From contig JACDAK010000171.1 in NCBI GenBank assembly GCA_013695495.1, positions 1 to 18,735 of the forward strand: DNA of 18,735 bases, written 5' to 3'. Of the stretch, positions 1 to 8,069 are shown piece after piece. The stretch is from Blastocatellia bacterium (GTDB lineage Bacteria > Acidobacteriota > Blastocatellia > Pyrinomonadales > Pyrinomonadaceae). The notes under the pieces were generated by a model, which saw only the letters and a list, made by a program, of their open reading frames with translations, searched no databases and was not told the origin of the DNA. The translations under genes and the position numbers were made by a program. The number at the start of each line of letters is the position of its first letter. Position 1 is the first letter of the stretch.

Positions 1-41
1 CAACTATTCTTATTGATACGATAAAATCCGTTAAGTTTGAT

Positions 42-47
42 TATAAT
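42..47 (+). promoter_or_regulatory. Possible -10 element upstream of the amino-sugar kinase
   Basis: A perfect TATAAT lies in an AT-rich stretch 46 bases before the first gene of the peptidoglycan-recycling cluster. The best -35-like hexamer, TTGATA at 13-18, is 23 bases away, which is too far for a standard sigma-70 promoter, so only the -10 is credible. The left part of the window is cut, so other upstream control sites may be missing. No clear Shine-Dalgarno sequence precedes the ATG at 94. Confidence 0.4.
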
Positions 48-93
48 GCAACTTTATCGAAGAATAGAACGGCAAACCAGCAAATTCTAGCCC

Positions 94-1065
94 ATGGCCG
101 TCCGCACCGCAAAACCCATCCGCACACTCGAATCACCGAGATTCTACCTCGGCGTCGACGGCGGCGGAACTAAGACACACATCGCCCTCATCAACTCACG
201 TCACGAACTCGTCGCAGAGGCATTCGCCGGCCCATCTAACCCCCTCCGCGTCGGCGTCGAAACCGCCGTCAGCAACATCGGCAAAGCCGTTAACGAAGCT
301 TGCGAGATCGCCGACGTCTCGCGCTCTGAGATCGCCGCCGCCACCTTCGGCCTCGCCGGCGTTCGCCGCGGCGACCTCCGCACGCGCGTCGCCGAACGCT
401 TCCGCCAATCGTTCCGCATCGGCGAGATCACAGTCGTAACCGACGCCGAGGTCGGATGGTACGGCACCACCCTCGGCAAACCCGGCATCGTCGTCATCGC
501 AGGTACCGGCTCGATCTGCTTCGGAAAAAATGCCGAAGGCGAGTCTGCTATCGCAGGGGGATGGGGCCCCCTAGCCGGCGACGAAGGCGGCGGCACCGGC
601 ATCGGCCGCCTCGCCCTCCAGGCCGTCGCAAAAGCGTCCGACGGCCGCGGAATCCCAACCACTCTCACCGACTGTGCATCCGAATATTTCAGAGCCTCCG
701 GCCCCGAGAATCTCATCGTCGCCATTTATTCGCCGCAGATCGATAACATGCGCATCGCCGGCTTCGCCCGGCTCGTTGTCGAAGAGGCCGTCGCCGGCGA
801 TCAGGTCGCAACCGATATTCTCCGCCTCGCTGGCGAAGAACTCGGCTCCGCCGCCTGCGCCGTCATCGGGCGCCTCGGCCTCGCTCGCAAAAAGATCCCC
901 GTCGGCTGCGTCGGCAGCATCTTCAACGCCGGTGAAATCCTCACCGCGCCGATGTTCAAAGTGATCGCCCGAGTGGCTTCCAGGGCTTACATACTCTCTC
1001 CCAAACTGACACCGGCCAACGCAGCCGCTATAATGGCAACTCAGTCACCTTCGGTCGCAAGATGA
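94..1065 (+). CDS. BadF/BadG-type N-acetylglucosamine / N-acetylmuramic acid kinase (MurK- or NagK-like)
   Basis: This is a 323-residue kinase of the BadF/BadG/BcrA ATPase (ASKHA) fold. Visible motifs are the phosphate-1 loop VDGGGTKT (residues 21-28), the phosphate-2 loop GTGS (137-140) and the glycine-rich GGWGPLAGDEGGGTGIG segment (155-171), which is typical of the GlcNAc-kinase branch. The family phosphorylates amino sugars at C6; Clostridium MurK, a known member, accepts both MurNAc and GlcNAc. Because murQ lies two genes downstream and needs MurNAc-6-phosphate, I infer a MurK-like role feeding MurQ; glucosamine or GlcNAc kinase activity alone is the alternative. The protein has no signal peptide and should be cytosolic. 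Its stop overlaps the next start by four bases (ATGA), so the genes are probably translationally coupled. The first 15 residues precede the conserved fold, so the true start could be slightly later. Confidence 0.88.
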   Translation: MAVRTAKPIRTLESPRFYLGVDGGGTKTHIALINSRHELVAEAFAGPSNPLRVGVETAVSNIGKAVNEACEIADVSRSEIAAATFGLAGVRRGDLRTRVAERFRQSFRIGEITVVTDAEVGWYGTTLGKPGIVVIAGTGSICFGKNAEGESAIAGGWGPLAGDEGGGTGIGRLALQAVAKASDGRGIPTTLTDCASEYFRASGPENLIVAIYSPQIDNMRIAGFARLVVEEAVAGDQVATDILRLAGEELGSAACAVIGRLGLARKKIPVGCVGSIFNAGEILTAPMFKVIARVASRAYILSPKLTPANAAAIMATQSPSVAR

Positions 1066-1409
1066 AGCATTACATACTTATACTCCTGGTCACAGTTTTT
1101 CTGACGGTCGCGTCAGTCGCTCAACCGTCACCGCAACCTGACTCGCCGCTTTTCATCGTTCACAAGCCGAAAGCTGAATACCCGACCTCAGAGGGCGGCA
1201 CTGTGTGTATCACGGGCACCGTCCGTTTGCGAATTGAGTTTCTCGCGTCTGGTGAGATCGGAACAATTACATTGATATCCGAGCTACCCATCGGCGCCAC
1301 CGAAATTGCGATCGAAGCGGCTCGAAAGATCGTTTTCGTCCCGGAAAGGCGAAATTTCGAGAATGTGACTGTACACAAGATCGTCTTTTACAACTTCGGA
1401 ATTGATTAG
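1062..1409 (+). CDS. Small exported protein with a lone TonB C-terminal domain
   Basis: This 115-residue protein opens with a Sec signal peptide (basic MKHY start, hydrophobic residues 4-18, likely cleavage near residue 20). The rest matches the TonB C-terminal fold: a proline/tyrosine lead-in (KPKAEYP), the strand segment GTVRLRIEFLASGEIG, an amphipathic helix around IAIEAARKIVFVPERRN and a last strand ending VFYNFGI. The transmembrane anchor and proline-rich spacer of true TonB are absent, so it cannot act as an energy transducer by itself. Such stand-alone TonB_C proteins are common in Acidobacteria and their function is not settled. It sits between the kinase and murQ with ATGA and TAGTG junctions, so it is part of the operon, perhaps a periplasmic or envelope-associated accessory. 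The domain call is fairly sure; the role is unknown. Confidence 0.8.
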   Translation: MKHYILILLVTVFLTVASVAQPSPQPDSPLFIVHKPKAEYPTSEGGTVCITGTVRLRIEFLASGEIGTITLISELPIGATEIAIEAARKIVFVPERRNFENVTVHKIVFYNFGID

Positions 1410-2302
1410 TGCTTCCCCTAACCGAACAAGACAACCCAAACACCTCCTCCATCGACACCGCGTCGACGCTCAAGGCACTGCGCCTCATAAACCACGAAGA
1501 TAAACTCGTCGCTCACGCCGTCGAAAAAGTACTCCCCCAAGTCGCCCTAGCGACGGACCAGATCGTCGACCGCCTCAAAAACGGGGGCCACCTCTTCTAC
1601 ATCGGCACCGGCACCAGCGGCCGACTCGGCGTGCTCGATGCTTCCGAGATCCCGCCCACGTTCGGCGTCTCCCGCGACCTCATCCAAGGCATCATCGCCG
1701 GCGGCTACGACGCCCTATACAAAGCCACCGAAGCAAGCGAAGACGACAAGAACGCCGGCGCGAACGACCTAGAATCCCGAGGCATCAGCCAAAAAGACGC
1801 CGTCATCGGCATCGCCGCATCCGGCCGCACGCCCTACACCATCGGGGCCGTCGAATACGCCCGCAAGCTCGGCTGCTTCACCGCCTGCATTGTCTGCACC
1901 CCCGACTCGCCCCTGGCGGACATCGCCGACATCGCCATAGAACCCCTCGTCGGCCCCGAAGCCATCACCGGCTCCACCCGCATGAAAGCCGGCACCGCAC
2001 AAAAACTCATCCTCAACATGATCTCGACCGTGACGATGATCCGCCTCGGCTACGTCAAAGGCAATCGCATGACCAACCTCCGCCCTTCCAACGAAAAACT
2101 CCGGGAACGCACCCTCCGCATCCTCATTACCGAGACCGGACTCGACAACGACGCGGCAGCCGAACTCCTATCAACAGCCAACGGCGACCAGCGTGTTGCC
2201 CTCGTTATGCACCTAGCCGACGTCACGCCGCCAGCCGCCCGCGAAGCCCTAGAGAACAACAATTTCATCGTCCGACAGGCCGCCCGATCCCTCAAGAAAT
2301 GA
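1409..2302 (+). CDS. murQ: N-acetylmuramic acid 6-phosphate etherase (MurQ)
   Basis: This 297-residue enzyme cleaves the D-lactyl ether of MurNAc-6-phosphate to give GlcNAc-6-phosphate and D-lactate in the cytosol, the committed step of cell-wall amino-sugar recycling. It has a complete SIS sugar-phosphate domain with GTGTSGRLGVLDASEIPPTF beginning near residue 66; Glu80 in that motif and Glu111 (in SEDDKNAG) occupy the positions of the catalytic glutamates of Escherichia coli MurQ. The family signature GSTRMKAGTAQKL follows near residue 190, and a helical C-terminal region ends at VRQAARSLKK. Length matches the family. The start is a GTG that shares one base with the TAG of the preceding gene. 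The stop overlaps the next start as ATGA. Together with the upstream kinase it forms a MurNAc to GlcNAc-6-P route. Confidence 0.96.
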   Translation: MLPLTEQDNPNTSSIDTASTLKALRLINHEDKLVAHAVEKVLPQVALATDQIVDRLKNGGHLFYIGTGTSGRLGVLDASEIPPTFGVSRDLIQGIIAGGYDALYKATEASEDDKNAGANDLESRGISQKDAVIGIAASGRTPYTIGAVEYARKLGCFTACIVCTPDSPLADIADIAIEPLVGPEAITGSTRMKAGTAQKLILNMISTVTMIRLGYVKGNRMTNLRPSNEKLRERTLRILITETGLDNDAAAELLSTANGDQRVALVMHLADVTPPAAREALENNNFIVRQAARSLKK

Positions 2303-2609
2303 GCGAATACCCAGCAGATCTACTCAACTACGCCCTCGAACTCGCCACCGAGTGGGGCGAAAATTTCCACAAACCCATCAACGAACGTCTCACCACTAAA
2401 TTCCCCGGCCTCTCAGACACCCAGATCACCGAGATCACTGACATCGTCCGAGCCGCCGATTATAAGATCTATGCCTCGCCGAACGCGAACTCGCCGGCGA
2501 GATCTCAGAGGGCGACATTGCGCGCCTCGCTCGCGAAGAGATACCCTGGATCGACAACGACCACGCACTCCGCCTCAAAACCATCGGCATGTACTACGCC
2601 CGTCGCTAA
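2299..2609 (+). pseudogene. Frameshifted small conserved protein downstream of murQ
   Basis: Reading from the ATG that overlaps the murQ stop gives a plausible helical protein for about 58 residues, up to DIVRAADYKIYA near 2475. The same frame then becomes serine/threonine-rich low-quality sequence. The next frame picks up immediately with convincing protein: AERELAGEISEGDIARL at about 2478, continuing through REEIPWIDNDHALRLK to GMYYARR and a TAA at 2607-2609. The join implies loss of one base (or gain of two) near 2470-2478; a one-base insertion would give an intact protein of about 104 residues. The lesion may be a true mutation or a sequencing error. I do not recognise the family. Its position, four bases into the murQ end, suggests it was translated with the recycling operon. 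Confidence 0.7.
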
Positions 2610-2626
2610 ATCCTGCCCCCACCGAT

Positions 2627-2654
2627 TTGACCAAACGCCGATTTTCCGATAAAA
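2627..2654 (+). promoter_or_regulatory. Weak candidate promoter before the sodium symporter
   Basis: The roughly 100 bases between the frameshifted gene and the symporter hold TTGACC (2627-2632) followed after 15-16 bases by GATAAAA. The spacing is slightly short and the -10 is poor, so this is only a candidate for a second promoter that would run the symporter, glycosidase and decarboxylase genes. No strong RBS is seen before the ATG at 2710. Confidence 0.25.
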
Positions 2655-2709
2655 ACTTCTTATCGCTTTTCGCGAATCTGACGGTTCTGCTTATCGGTAC
2701 TCTCAATAT

Positions 2710-4260
2710 ATGGGGTTTTCTTCCGTAGATTATGTGATCTTGATCGCATACCTGCTCGGCATCACCGCATTCGGCGTGATGTTCCGAAATACTCAGAGAT
2801 CCGCCACCGATTACTTCGTCGGTAACAAAAACACCCATTGGTTCGTTATCTGTGCTTCTATCGTCGCGACAGAGACGAGTACGTTGACCCTGATCGGCAT
2901 CCCGGCCATCGCATACGCTAACTATCAGTTCCCCGAACAAGGTGGCAATTTCGCGTTTCTCCAGATAGTCTTCGGCTACATCGTTGCCCGGTTCATCATC
3001 AGCGTTCTTTTCATCCCGGCATATTTCAAAGGCGACCTCCAAACGGCATATAAACTGCTCGAAAATCGTTTCGGCGGCTCGGTGAAAAACGCCGCGGCGT
3101 CGCTCTTTATGGTGGTGCGGGCCGTCGGCGACGGAGTCCGCACCTTCGCAGCCTCGATCGTCATCGCCGCCGTCCTCGCATTTTCACTGCCCGATTTTCC
3201 ACAGCTTGCGGTCGTTTCGATTCTCATCGTGGGTATCCTGACCTTGATTTATACATATCAGGGCGGGCTCATTGCCGTACTTTGGACTGACCTCATTCAA
3301 CTTGTTATTTACGTATCAGGGGCCGTTATCGCCGCCGTCATCGTTTGGAATGCCATTCCCGGCGGATGGGAGGAGATTCGCTCCGTCGCATCTGCGGGCA
3401 ACAAATTCGAATTTGTATCCTTCGAGTTAGACTTCACTGTACCCTTCACATTCTGGGCAGGGCTGATCGGCGGCACATTCCTCACCACCGCATCTCACGG
3501 CACCGACCAGATGCTCGTCCAGCGTTTGCTTGCCTGCCGCAACGAAAGCGACGCGAAAATGGCGATTATCACCAGCGGATTCATCATCCTCTTCCAATTC
3601 GCTCTGCTGCTTTTCGTCGGCGTTCTTCTCTACGTTTTCTATTCTCACTTCACGCTCGCTGACAGCTCGCTGGCAGCGGCAAACTGTCTCGCTGAGAGAA
3701 AATGTGACGGCATATTTCCAAAGTTCATCGTGGAACAGCTCCCAACCGGCGTCGCCGGCCTTATGATCGCCGCCCTTACGGCCGCAGCGATGTCTACGCT
3801 TTCAAGTTCGCTCAACTCACTCGCGTCGAGCAGCATCCTGGATTTCTATAAACCGCTGGTCAACCCCGACGCCGACGACCAAAAGCTCCTCAAACTCTCC
3901 CGCTGGCTTACCGCCGTATGGGGCGTCATACTCATCAGCATCGCGTTCCTTTCGCAGGGCGTCGGATCAGTCCTAACGTTCGGCCTTTCCATCGCATCGC
4001 TAATCTACGGCCCCATGCTGGGAGCTTTTCTGCTGGGTGTTTTGACAAAACGTGCAAACGGGACGGGCGTCGTTGTTGGAATGGTCGCGTCTTTGATCTC
4101 GATGGTGTTGATATGGAATCTCACACCCATCGCATGGACATGGTACGTTCTGATCGGCACGTGCATCTGCTTTTCCGTTGGTTATTTAGTTAGCCTCGTA
4201 ATCGGGAACGGAGAGCCGGCACCTGAAACCGAGCATCCATCCGATCGATCTGATTTGTAA
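2710..4260 (+). CDS. Sodium:solute symporter (SSS family), probable amino-sugar or muropeptide-sugar importer
   Basis: This 516-residue integral inner-membrane protein has about 13 hydrophobic segments, starting at residues 5-22, as expected of the SSS (SLC5-like, LeuT-fold) family. Diagnostic pieces are ATETSTLTLIGIPAIAY near residue 55, the GTDQMLVQRLLACRNESDAK loop near residue 265 and the late-helix signature AGLMIAALTAAAMSTLSSSL near residue 345, which contains the small and hydroxylated residues of the Na+ site. The C-terminal tail is short and acidic. Substrate cannot be read from sequence. Its stop codon overlaps the NagZ start (TAATG), and murQ and an amino-sugar kinase lie just upstream, so uptake of GlcNAc, MurNAc or a related sugar is the natural inference. 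Base composition is visibly less C-rich than the flanking recycling genes. Confidence 0.9.
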   Translation: MGFSSVDYVILIAYLLGITAFGVMFRNTQRSATDYFVGNKNTHWFVICASIVATETSTLTLIGIPAIAYANYQFPEQGGNFAFLQIVFGYIVARFIISVLFIPAYFKGDLQTAYKLLENRFGGSVKNAAASLFMVVRAVGDGVRTFAASIVIAAVLAFSLPDFPQLAVVSILIVGILTLIYTYQGGLIAVLWTDLIQLVIYVSGAVIAAVIVWNAIPGGWEEIRSVASAGNKFEFVSFELDFTVPFTFWAGLIGGTFLTTASHGTDQMLVQRLLACRNESDAKMAIITSGFIILFQFALLLFVGVLLYVFYSHFTLADSSLAAANCLAERKCDGIFPKFIVEQLPTGVAGLMIAALTAAAMSTLSSSLNSLASSSILDFYKPLVNPDADDQKLLKLSRWLTAVWGVILISIAFLSQGVGSVLTFGLSIASLIYGPMLGAFLLGVLTKRANGTGVVVGMVASLISMVLIWNLTPIAWTWYVLIGTCICFSVGYLVSLVIGNGEPAPETEHPSDRSDL

Positions 4261-6089
4261 TGGCCTTATCCTTTATTAGAAGCATTTGCTGTATCGCCTT
4301 GTTGGCGCTGCTCTCGGCCGCTCCGCGAACCGCGGCCCGCGATCAGCAAACTCAGAAGTTTCAGCCTTCCCGTGCGGCGTGGCAATGGGCAGACAAGACG
4401 CTCGCAAAAATGTCGGTCGATGAGAAGATCGGCCAGCTCATCCACGTCGGCATCAATGCCAAATACGCGCACCGCGAAAGTGCCTTCTATAAAGAACTCC
4501 ACCGGCACGTAACCGAGAATAAGATCGGCGGCATCATCTTCTTCGTCGGCCCCGTTTACGAAACGGTCCACCTCGTTAACCGTATGCAGGCCGCGGCAAC
4601 AACGCCGCTTCTCATCTCGCTGGATGCCGAAACCGGGGTCGGCATGCGCTTTCTCGACGCCAACGTATTCCCGTGGGCGATGGCTGTCGCCGCCACCGGC
4701 GAGCCCGACCTTGCACGCCGCATGGGCGTCATCACCGGCCGCGAGGCCCGCGCCCTCGGCTTCCATCACGTTTTCGCCCCGGTCGTCGACATCAACAACA
4801 ACGCCGCCAACCCGGTCATCAACGTCCGCAGCTTCGGCGAGGACCCCGAGGACGTCGCCCGATTCGCCAACGCCTTCACGGCCGGCCTACAAAGCCAACG
4901 AATCATCGGCACGGCAAAACACTTCCCCGGCCACGGCGACACAAACGTTGATTCTCATCGCGGCCTGCCGATCATTGACTTGAACCGCGACCGCCTCAAC
5001 CAGATCGAGTTGCTTCCCTTTCGCCGAGCCATCGAAGCAGGCGTCGCATCCGTCATGATCGGCCACATCGCCGTTCCGCAGATCGACGGCGAAGAGATCA
5101 AACCGCTCGAGGAATATAAAGGCGGCGACGCCGAACGCGGCGCCGAGATCGTCGTACAAAAGGCGACCATCCCCGCATCGCTCTCTGCACCGATCCAGAC
5201 CGGGATTCTACGTGGCGAGATGAAGTTCGACGGACTTATCGTTTCCGACGCCCTCAGCATGAGCGGCCTCACGCTCTATTTCACTCAGGAAGAAGCCGGC
5301 GTCCGGGCCCTCCTCGCGGGCACCGATATCCTGCTCAAACCCGCCGATGTCGACGCCATGATCCGCGGCCTGAAAGCTGCCGTTGCCAGCGGTCGTATAC
5401 CGGTGTCGCGCCTCGACGAATCGGTCCGCCGCCAACTCGCGTGGAAGTATGAGGTGGGCCTTGCAAAACAAAAGATCACGCCACTCGACCAGATCGACGC
5501 TATCGTCTCCGGCCCCGACTCGGCAGCCCTCGCCAACGCGATCGGCGAAAAAGCCGTCACACTTGTCCGTCACGAAAATAAAGGACTCCCGCTCGATCGA
5601 AATAAAGACATCGCCGTCATCGGCATCTCCAACGGCTTCGAAGGCCCTGCAACAATGGCTGCCCTAAACGCAAATCTCCGCAGCAGCGGCCTCAGATTCA
5701 CATCCGTCTATTTACAGGAAAATTCGACCGCAGACCAGTTCGCCGCCGCACGAAAGGCAGCTGCCGAAGCCGACACGGTCCTCGTGGGCCTCTACGGCCG
5801 CGTCCGCACCGGTGCCCGCAACAGCGTCGGCATTCCCGAAAATGGCTCTGCCATCCTTCGCGAAGCCTTGGCCACGGGCAAACAGGTCATCGGTATCAGC
5901 TTCGGCAACCCGTACATTCTGTCGGAGTTCCCGGAACTGAAAACATACATCGTCGCCTACGGCGATATGCCCGGCCTCCAACGCGCCGCCGCCCGCGGCA
6001 TACTCGGACAGCAAAATTTCACCGGCCGTTTGCCGATCTCGCTGCCCGGCCTTCACCCTCTCGGAACAGGAATTCAGATGACGAAATAA
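4260..6089 (+). CDS. nagZ: Exported beta-N-acetylhexosaminidase, glycoside hydrolase family 3 (NagZ-type)
   Basis: This 609-residue enzyme removes GlcNAc from muropeptides or other amino-sugar glycans. The catalytic TIM barrel contains the NagZ signature KHFPGHGDTNVDSHRGLP (from Lys220), including the Asp231/His233 dyad that acts as acid/base in NagZ enzymes, and the nucleophile Asp330 in VSDALSM. A second alpha/beta domain, GH3_C-like, begins near residue 415 (GEKAVTLVRHENKGLPL), as in the two-domain Bacillus NagZ rather than the short cytosolic enterobacterial form. The N-terminus has a hydrophobic signal segment (residues 5-22) followed by Ala-rich sequence, so export to the periplasm or outer surface is likely. 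It overlaps the symporter stop (TAATG) and is seven bases from the decarboxylase gene. That supports cleavage outside followed by uptake of the sugars. Confidence 0.93.
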   Translation: MALSFIRSICCIALLALLSAAPRTAARDQQTQKFQPSRAAWQWADKTLAKMSVDEKIGQLIHVGINAKYAHRESAFYKELHRHVTENKIGGIIFFVGPVYETVHLVNRMQAAATTPLLISLDAETGVGMRFLDANVFPWAMAVAATGEPDLARRMGVITGREARALGFHHVFAPVVDINNNAANPVINVRSFGEDPEDVARFANAFTAGLQSQRIIGTAKHFPGHGDTNVDSHRGLPIIDLNRDRLNQIELLPFRRAIEAGVASVMIGHIAVPQIDGEEIKPLEEYKGGDAERGAEIVVQKATIPASLSAPIQTGILRGEMKFDGLIVSDALSMSGLTLYFTQEEAGVRALLAGTDILLKPADVDAMIRGLKAAVASGRIPVSRLDESVRRQLAWKYEVGLAKQKITPLDQIDAIVSGPDSAALANAIGEKAVTLVRHENKGLPLDRNKDIAVIGISNGFEGPATMAALNANLRSSGLRFTSVYLQENSTADQFAAARKAAAEADTVLVGLYGRVRTGARNSVGIPENGSAILREALATGKQVIGISFGNPYILSEFPELKTYIVAYGDMPGLQRAAARGILGQQNFTGRLPISLPGLHPLGTGIQMTK

Positions 6090-6096
6090 GCTTCAT

Positions 6097-7503
6097 ATGA
6101 CTCAACGCTGGGAGATCCCAAACTTTCTCGAAACACGCAACGGCCGCCTCCACATCGACCGCGTCGACGCCGTTGAACTCGCACGCGCACACGGCACGCC
6201 GCTCTTTGTCTATTCCGAGCAGCGCATCCGCCACAACATCCAGCGGCTCCAACGCGTCGGCGATCACATCGGCTGCGCCCTCAAGCTCTGCTACGCTGCA
6301 AAAGCCATGTCCACTATGGGCATTCTCACCGCCGTGAAAGACGCCGACTGTGACATAGAGGTTAATTCCGGCGGCGAACTCTGGAAGGCTCTAAACGCAG
6401 GCTTCACCGGCGATCAGATCATCTTCAACGGCACGAGCAAACAGGTCTGGGAGATCGAGCTCGCGATAAACTCCGCCATCTACGCCGTTCAGGTCGACTC
6501 GCTCTACGAACTTTCCCTCATCGAAGAGATCGCCGAACGCCTCGGCAAGACCGCGAACGTCAGCCTCCGTCTCGTGCCCGAGATCGAAGCGAACACACAC
6601 TCCGGCCTGCAAACCGCCCTCCTCACCTCCAAGTTCGGAATGATGCCCGACGAAGCGTTCACTGCTTTCACTCAGTACAAAGATTCGCGGCATCTTGCCC
6701 TTCTCGGCGTTCACCTCCACATCGGCTCGCAGATCCCCGAGGGCTCGCCCTACACGGAGGCACTAATGAGCATGTTCAAATGCCTGCTCCGCATCCGCGA
6801 CGAATCCGGCATCGAGCTCCAGCACATCAACCTAGGCGGCGGATTCCCCGTTAATTACCTGCGCGACGACGCCATGGCAGAGTCCATCCCGGCCGAACAG
6901 GAAGAGATGTTCGCCGCAGATTTCGAACCCGCCGACGCCATCCGTACCGCATGGGCAAAAGTCCAGGAGTTTGCCGACGAGAACAACGCCGGCGAACTCC
7001 TCCGCAACATCACGCTGCTCCTCGAACCCGGCCGCAGCATTATCGCAGACACCTCCGTGTGCCTCACCGCTGTCCGCAATGCCAAACAGCGCCCCACCAA
7101 CGGGCGCGAAGGCGCCATCGACCACTGGCTTCTCACCGACGCCGGCTTCAACCTCCTGCTTTCGATGGAAACCTACAAGTGGTACTACCACCTGATCTCC
7201 GCCGCCCGCTCCGGCGAACCGCACGAAACGCCCTATAAACTCGCGGGTCCCCTCTGCGACGGCGGCGATGTATATTTTGATATCGAAGGCGAAGGCCGCC
7301 TCCCCGATCACCGCCTCCTGCCCCAAGACGTAAACCCCGGCGAGATCCTAGCCCTCCTCAATTGCGGCGCCTATTCCTTGGCCCAAGCCTCACAATACAA
7401 CGCCCGTTTCCTCCCCCCGGTCGTCCTAATAAAATCCGACGGCACCCCAACCCTCATCCGCCGCCGCGACAACTTTGAAGACCTGATCACTAACGATATC
7501 TGA
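6097..7503 (+). CDS. PLP-dependent decarboxylase, diaminopimelate decarboxylase-like (fold type III)
   Basis: This 468-residue enzyme belongs to the alanine-racemase-fold decarboxylases. The PLP lysine is Lys69 in CYAAKAM. The substrate and phosphate loops follow as HLHIGSQIPEGSPYTEA near residue 207, INLGGGFPVNY near 245 and LLEPGRSIIAD near 307. The dimer-partner cysteine motif is GPLCDGGD (Cys387), where most LysA proteins read CxSxD. Homology to LysA is clear, with the usual reaction meso-diaminopimelate to lysine and CO2, but length is above the usual 415-430 and several loops are enlarged. It might be the housekeeping LysA or a paralogue acting on diaminopimelate released from cell-wall peptides; other basic amino-acid decarboxylases are possible. 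It ends the + strand operon and converges on the pseudogene at 7531 with no visible terminator between. Confidence 0.85.
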   Translation: MTQRWEIPNFLETRNGRLHIDRVDAVELARAHGTPLFVYSEQRIRHNIQRLQRVGDHIGCALKLCYAAKAMSTMGILTAVKDADCDIEVNSGGELWKALNAGFTGDQIIFNGTSKQVWEIELAINSAIYAVQVDSLYELSLIEEIAERLGKTANVSLRLVPEIEANTHSGLQTALLTSKFGMMPDEAFTAFTQYKDSRHLALLGVHLHIGSQIPEGSPYTEALMSMFKCLLRIRDESGIELQHINLGGGFPVNYLRDDAMAESIPAEQEEMFAADFEPADAIRTAWAKVQEFADENNAGELLRNITLLLEPGRSIIADTSVCLTAVRNAKQRPTNGREGAIDHWLLTDAGFNLLLSMETYKWYYHLISAARSGEPHETPYKLAGPLCDGGDVYFDIEGEGRLPDHRLLPQDVNPGEILALLNCGAYSLAQASQYNARFLPPVVLIKSDGTPTLIRRRDNFEDLITNDI

Positions 7504-7530
7504 TTTGAGAAATGTGAGCCGATAGTACAA

Positions 7531-8059
7531 TCAGCGAACCACGAGACGAGCCCCTCGTTGTATCTCCAACGTGGGTGCGTACTCAATGTGCAGAACACGA
7601 CGAGGATCGTCGCTGACCGACTTCGATGATGCATGCAGAATGAGCGGCCTCATATCAATGACCCCGCCCTTACCCACCAGGCATTCAACAGGCTCCGCAA
7701 GTCCGCGGATGTCAGCGTTCTCATTCAAACGTGAATGGTGCCTTCCTTAGTTGAAACCGAGCCCCATCCGGAAGCTGACGGGGACCTCTCAACCGGCAAC
7801 GCCGTATCCTGATGCCAAAAGACCAGCCAGTTAGCCTTCCCGGTCTTCGCGAAGAGCGTCGCCTCTGCCCGCGATCCGCTTCGTCAGCGATATCAGACGC
7901 CCGTCGTTCGCGATATCCCGCACCACCGAGTGCGAACCTCAAATTGCGAATGCCCGCCCGGCTTCGCCGAACCTCGAGATCTGCAAAAACCCCGGCGATC
8001 TCGTCGCATTCGGTATGCGTAACCACGTCTTCAGTGATCGCGTAGCCGCGCTCAAGCAT
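7531..8059 (-). pseudogene. Decayed phytanoyl-CoA dioxygenase (PhyH)-like Fe(II)/2-oxoglutarate oxygenase
   Basis: Four frame-shifted pieces of one protein are readable in order on the - strand. The N-terminus from the ATG at 8059 gives MLERGYAITEDVVTHTECDE and then RAGIRNL. A second frame gives SVVRDIANDGRLISLTKRIA. A third gives ATLFAKTGKANWLVFWHQDT, whose HQD (codons 7806-7814) is the first half of the iron-binding HxD...H triad, and runs to GTIHV. A stop follows, then the C-terminus ECLVGKGGVIDMRPLILHAS and SSKSVSDDPRRVLHIEYA with the distal His and Arg. Intact homologues have some 60-70 residues between the last two pieces; these are deleted. The gene began 10 bases after the helical-repeat gene stop, so it was the last gene of that operon. 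At least three frame changes plus a deletion make a sequencing artefact unlikely. Confidence 0.88.
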
Positions 8060-8069
8060 AGCCAAACAC

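Noticed and set aside
2575..3042. 155-residue minus-strand open frame over the symporter start
   Set aside because: The opposite strand encodes an unmistakable SSS transporter; this frame is its antisense shadow.
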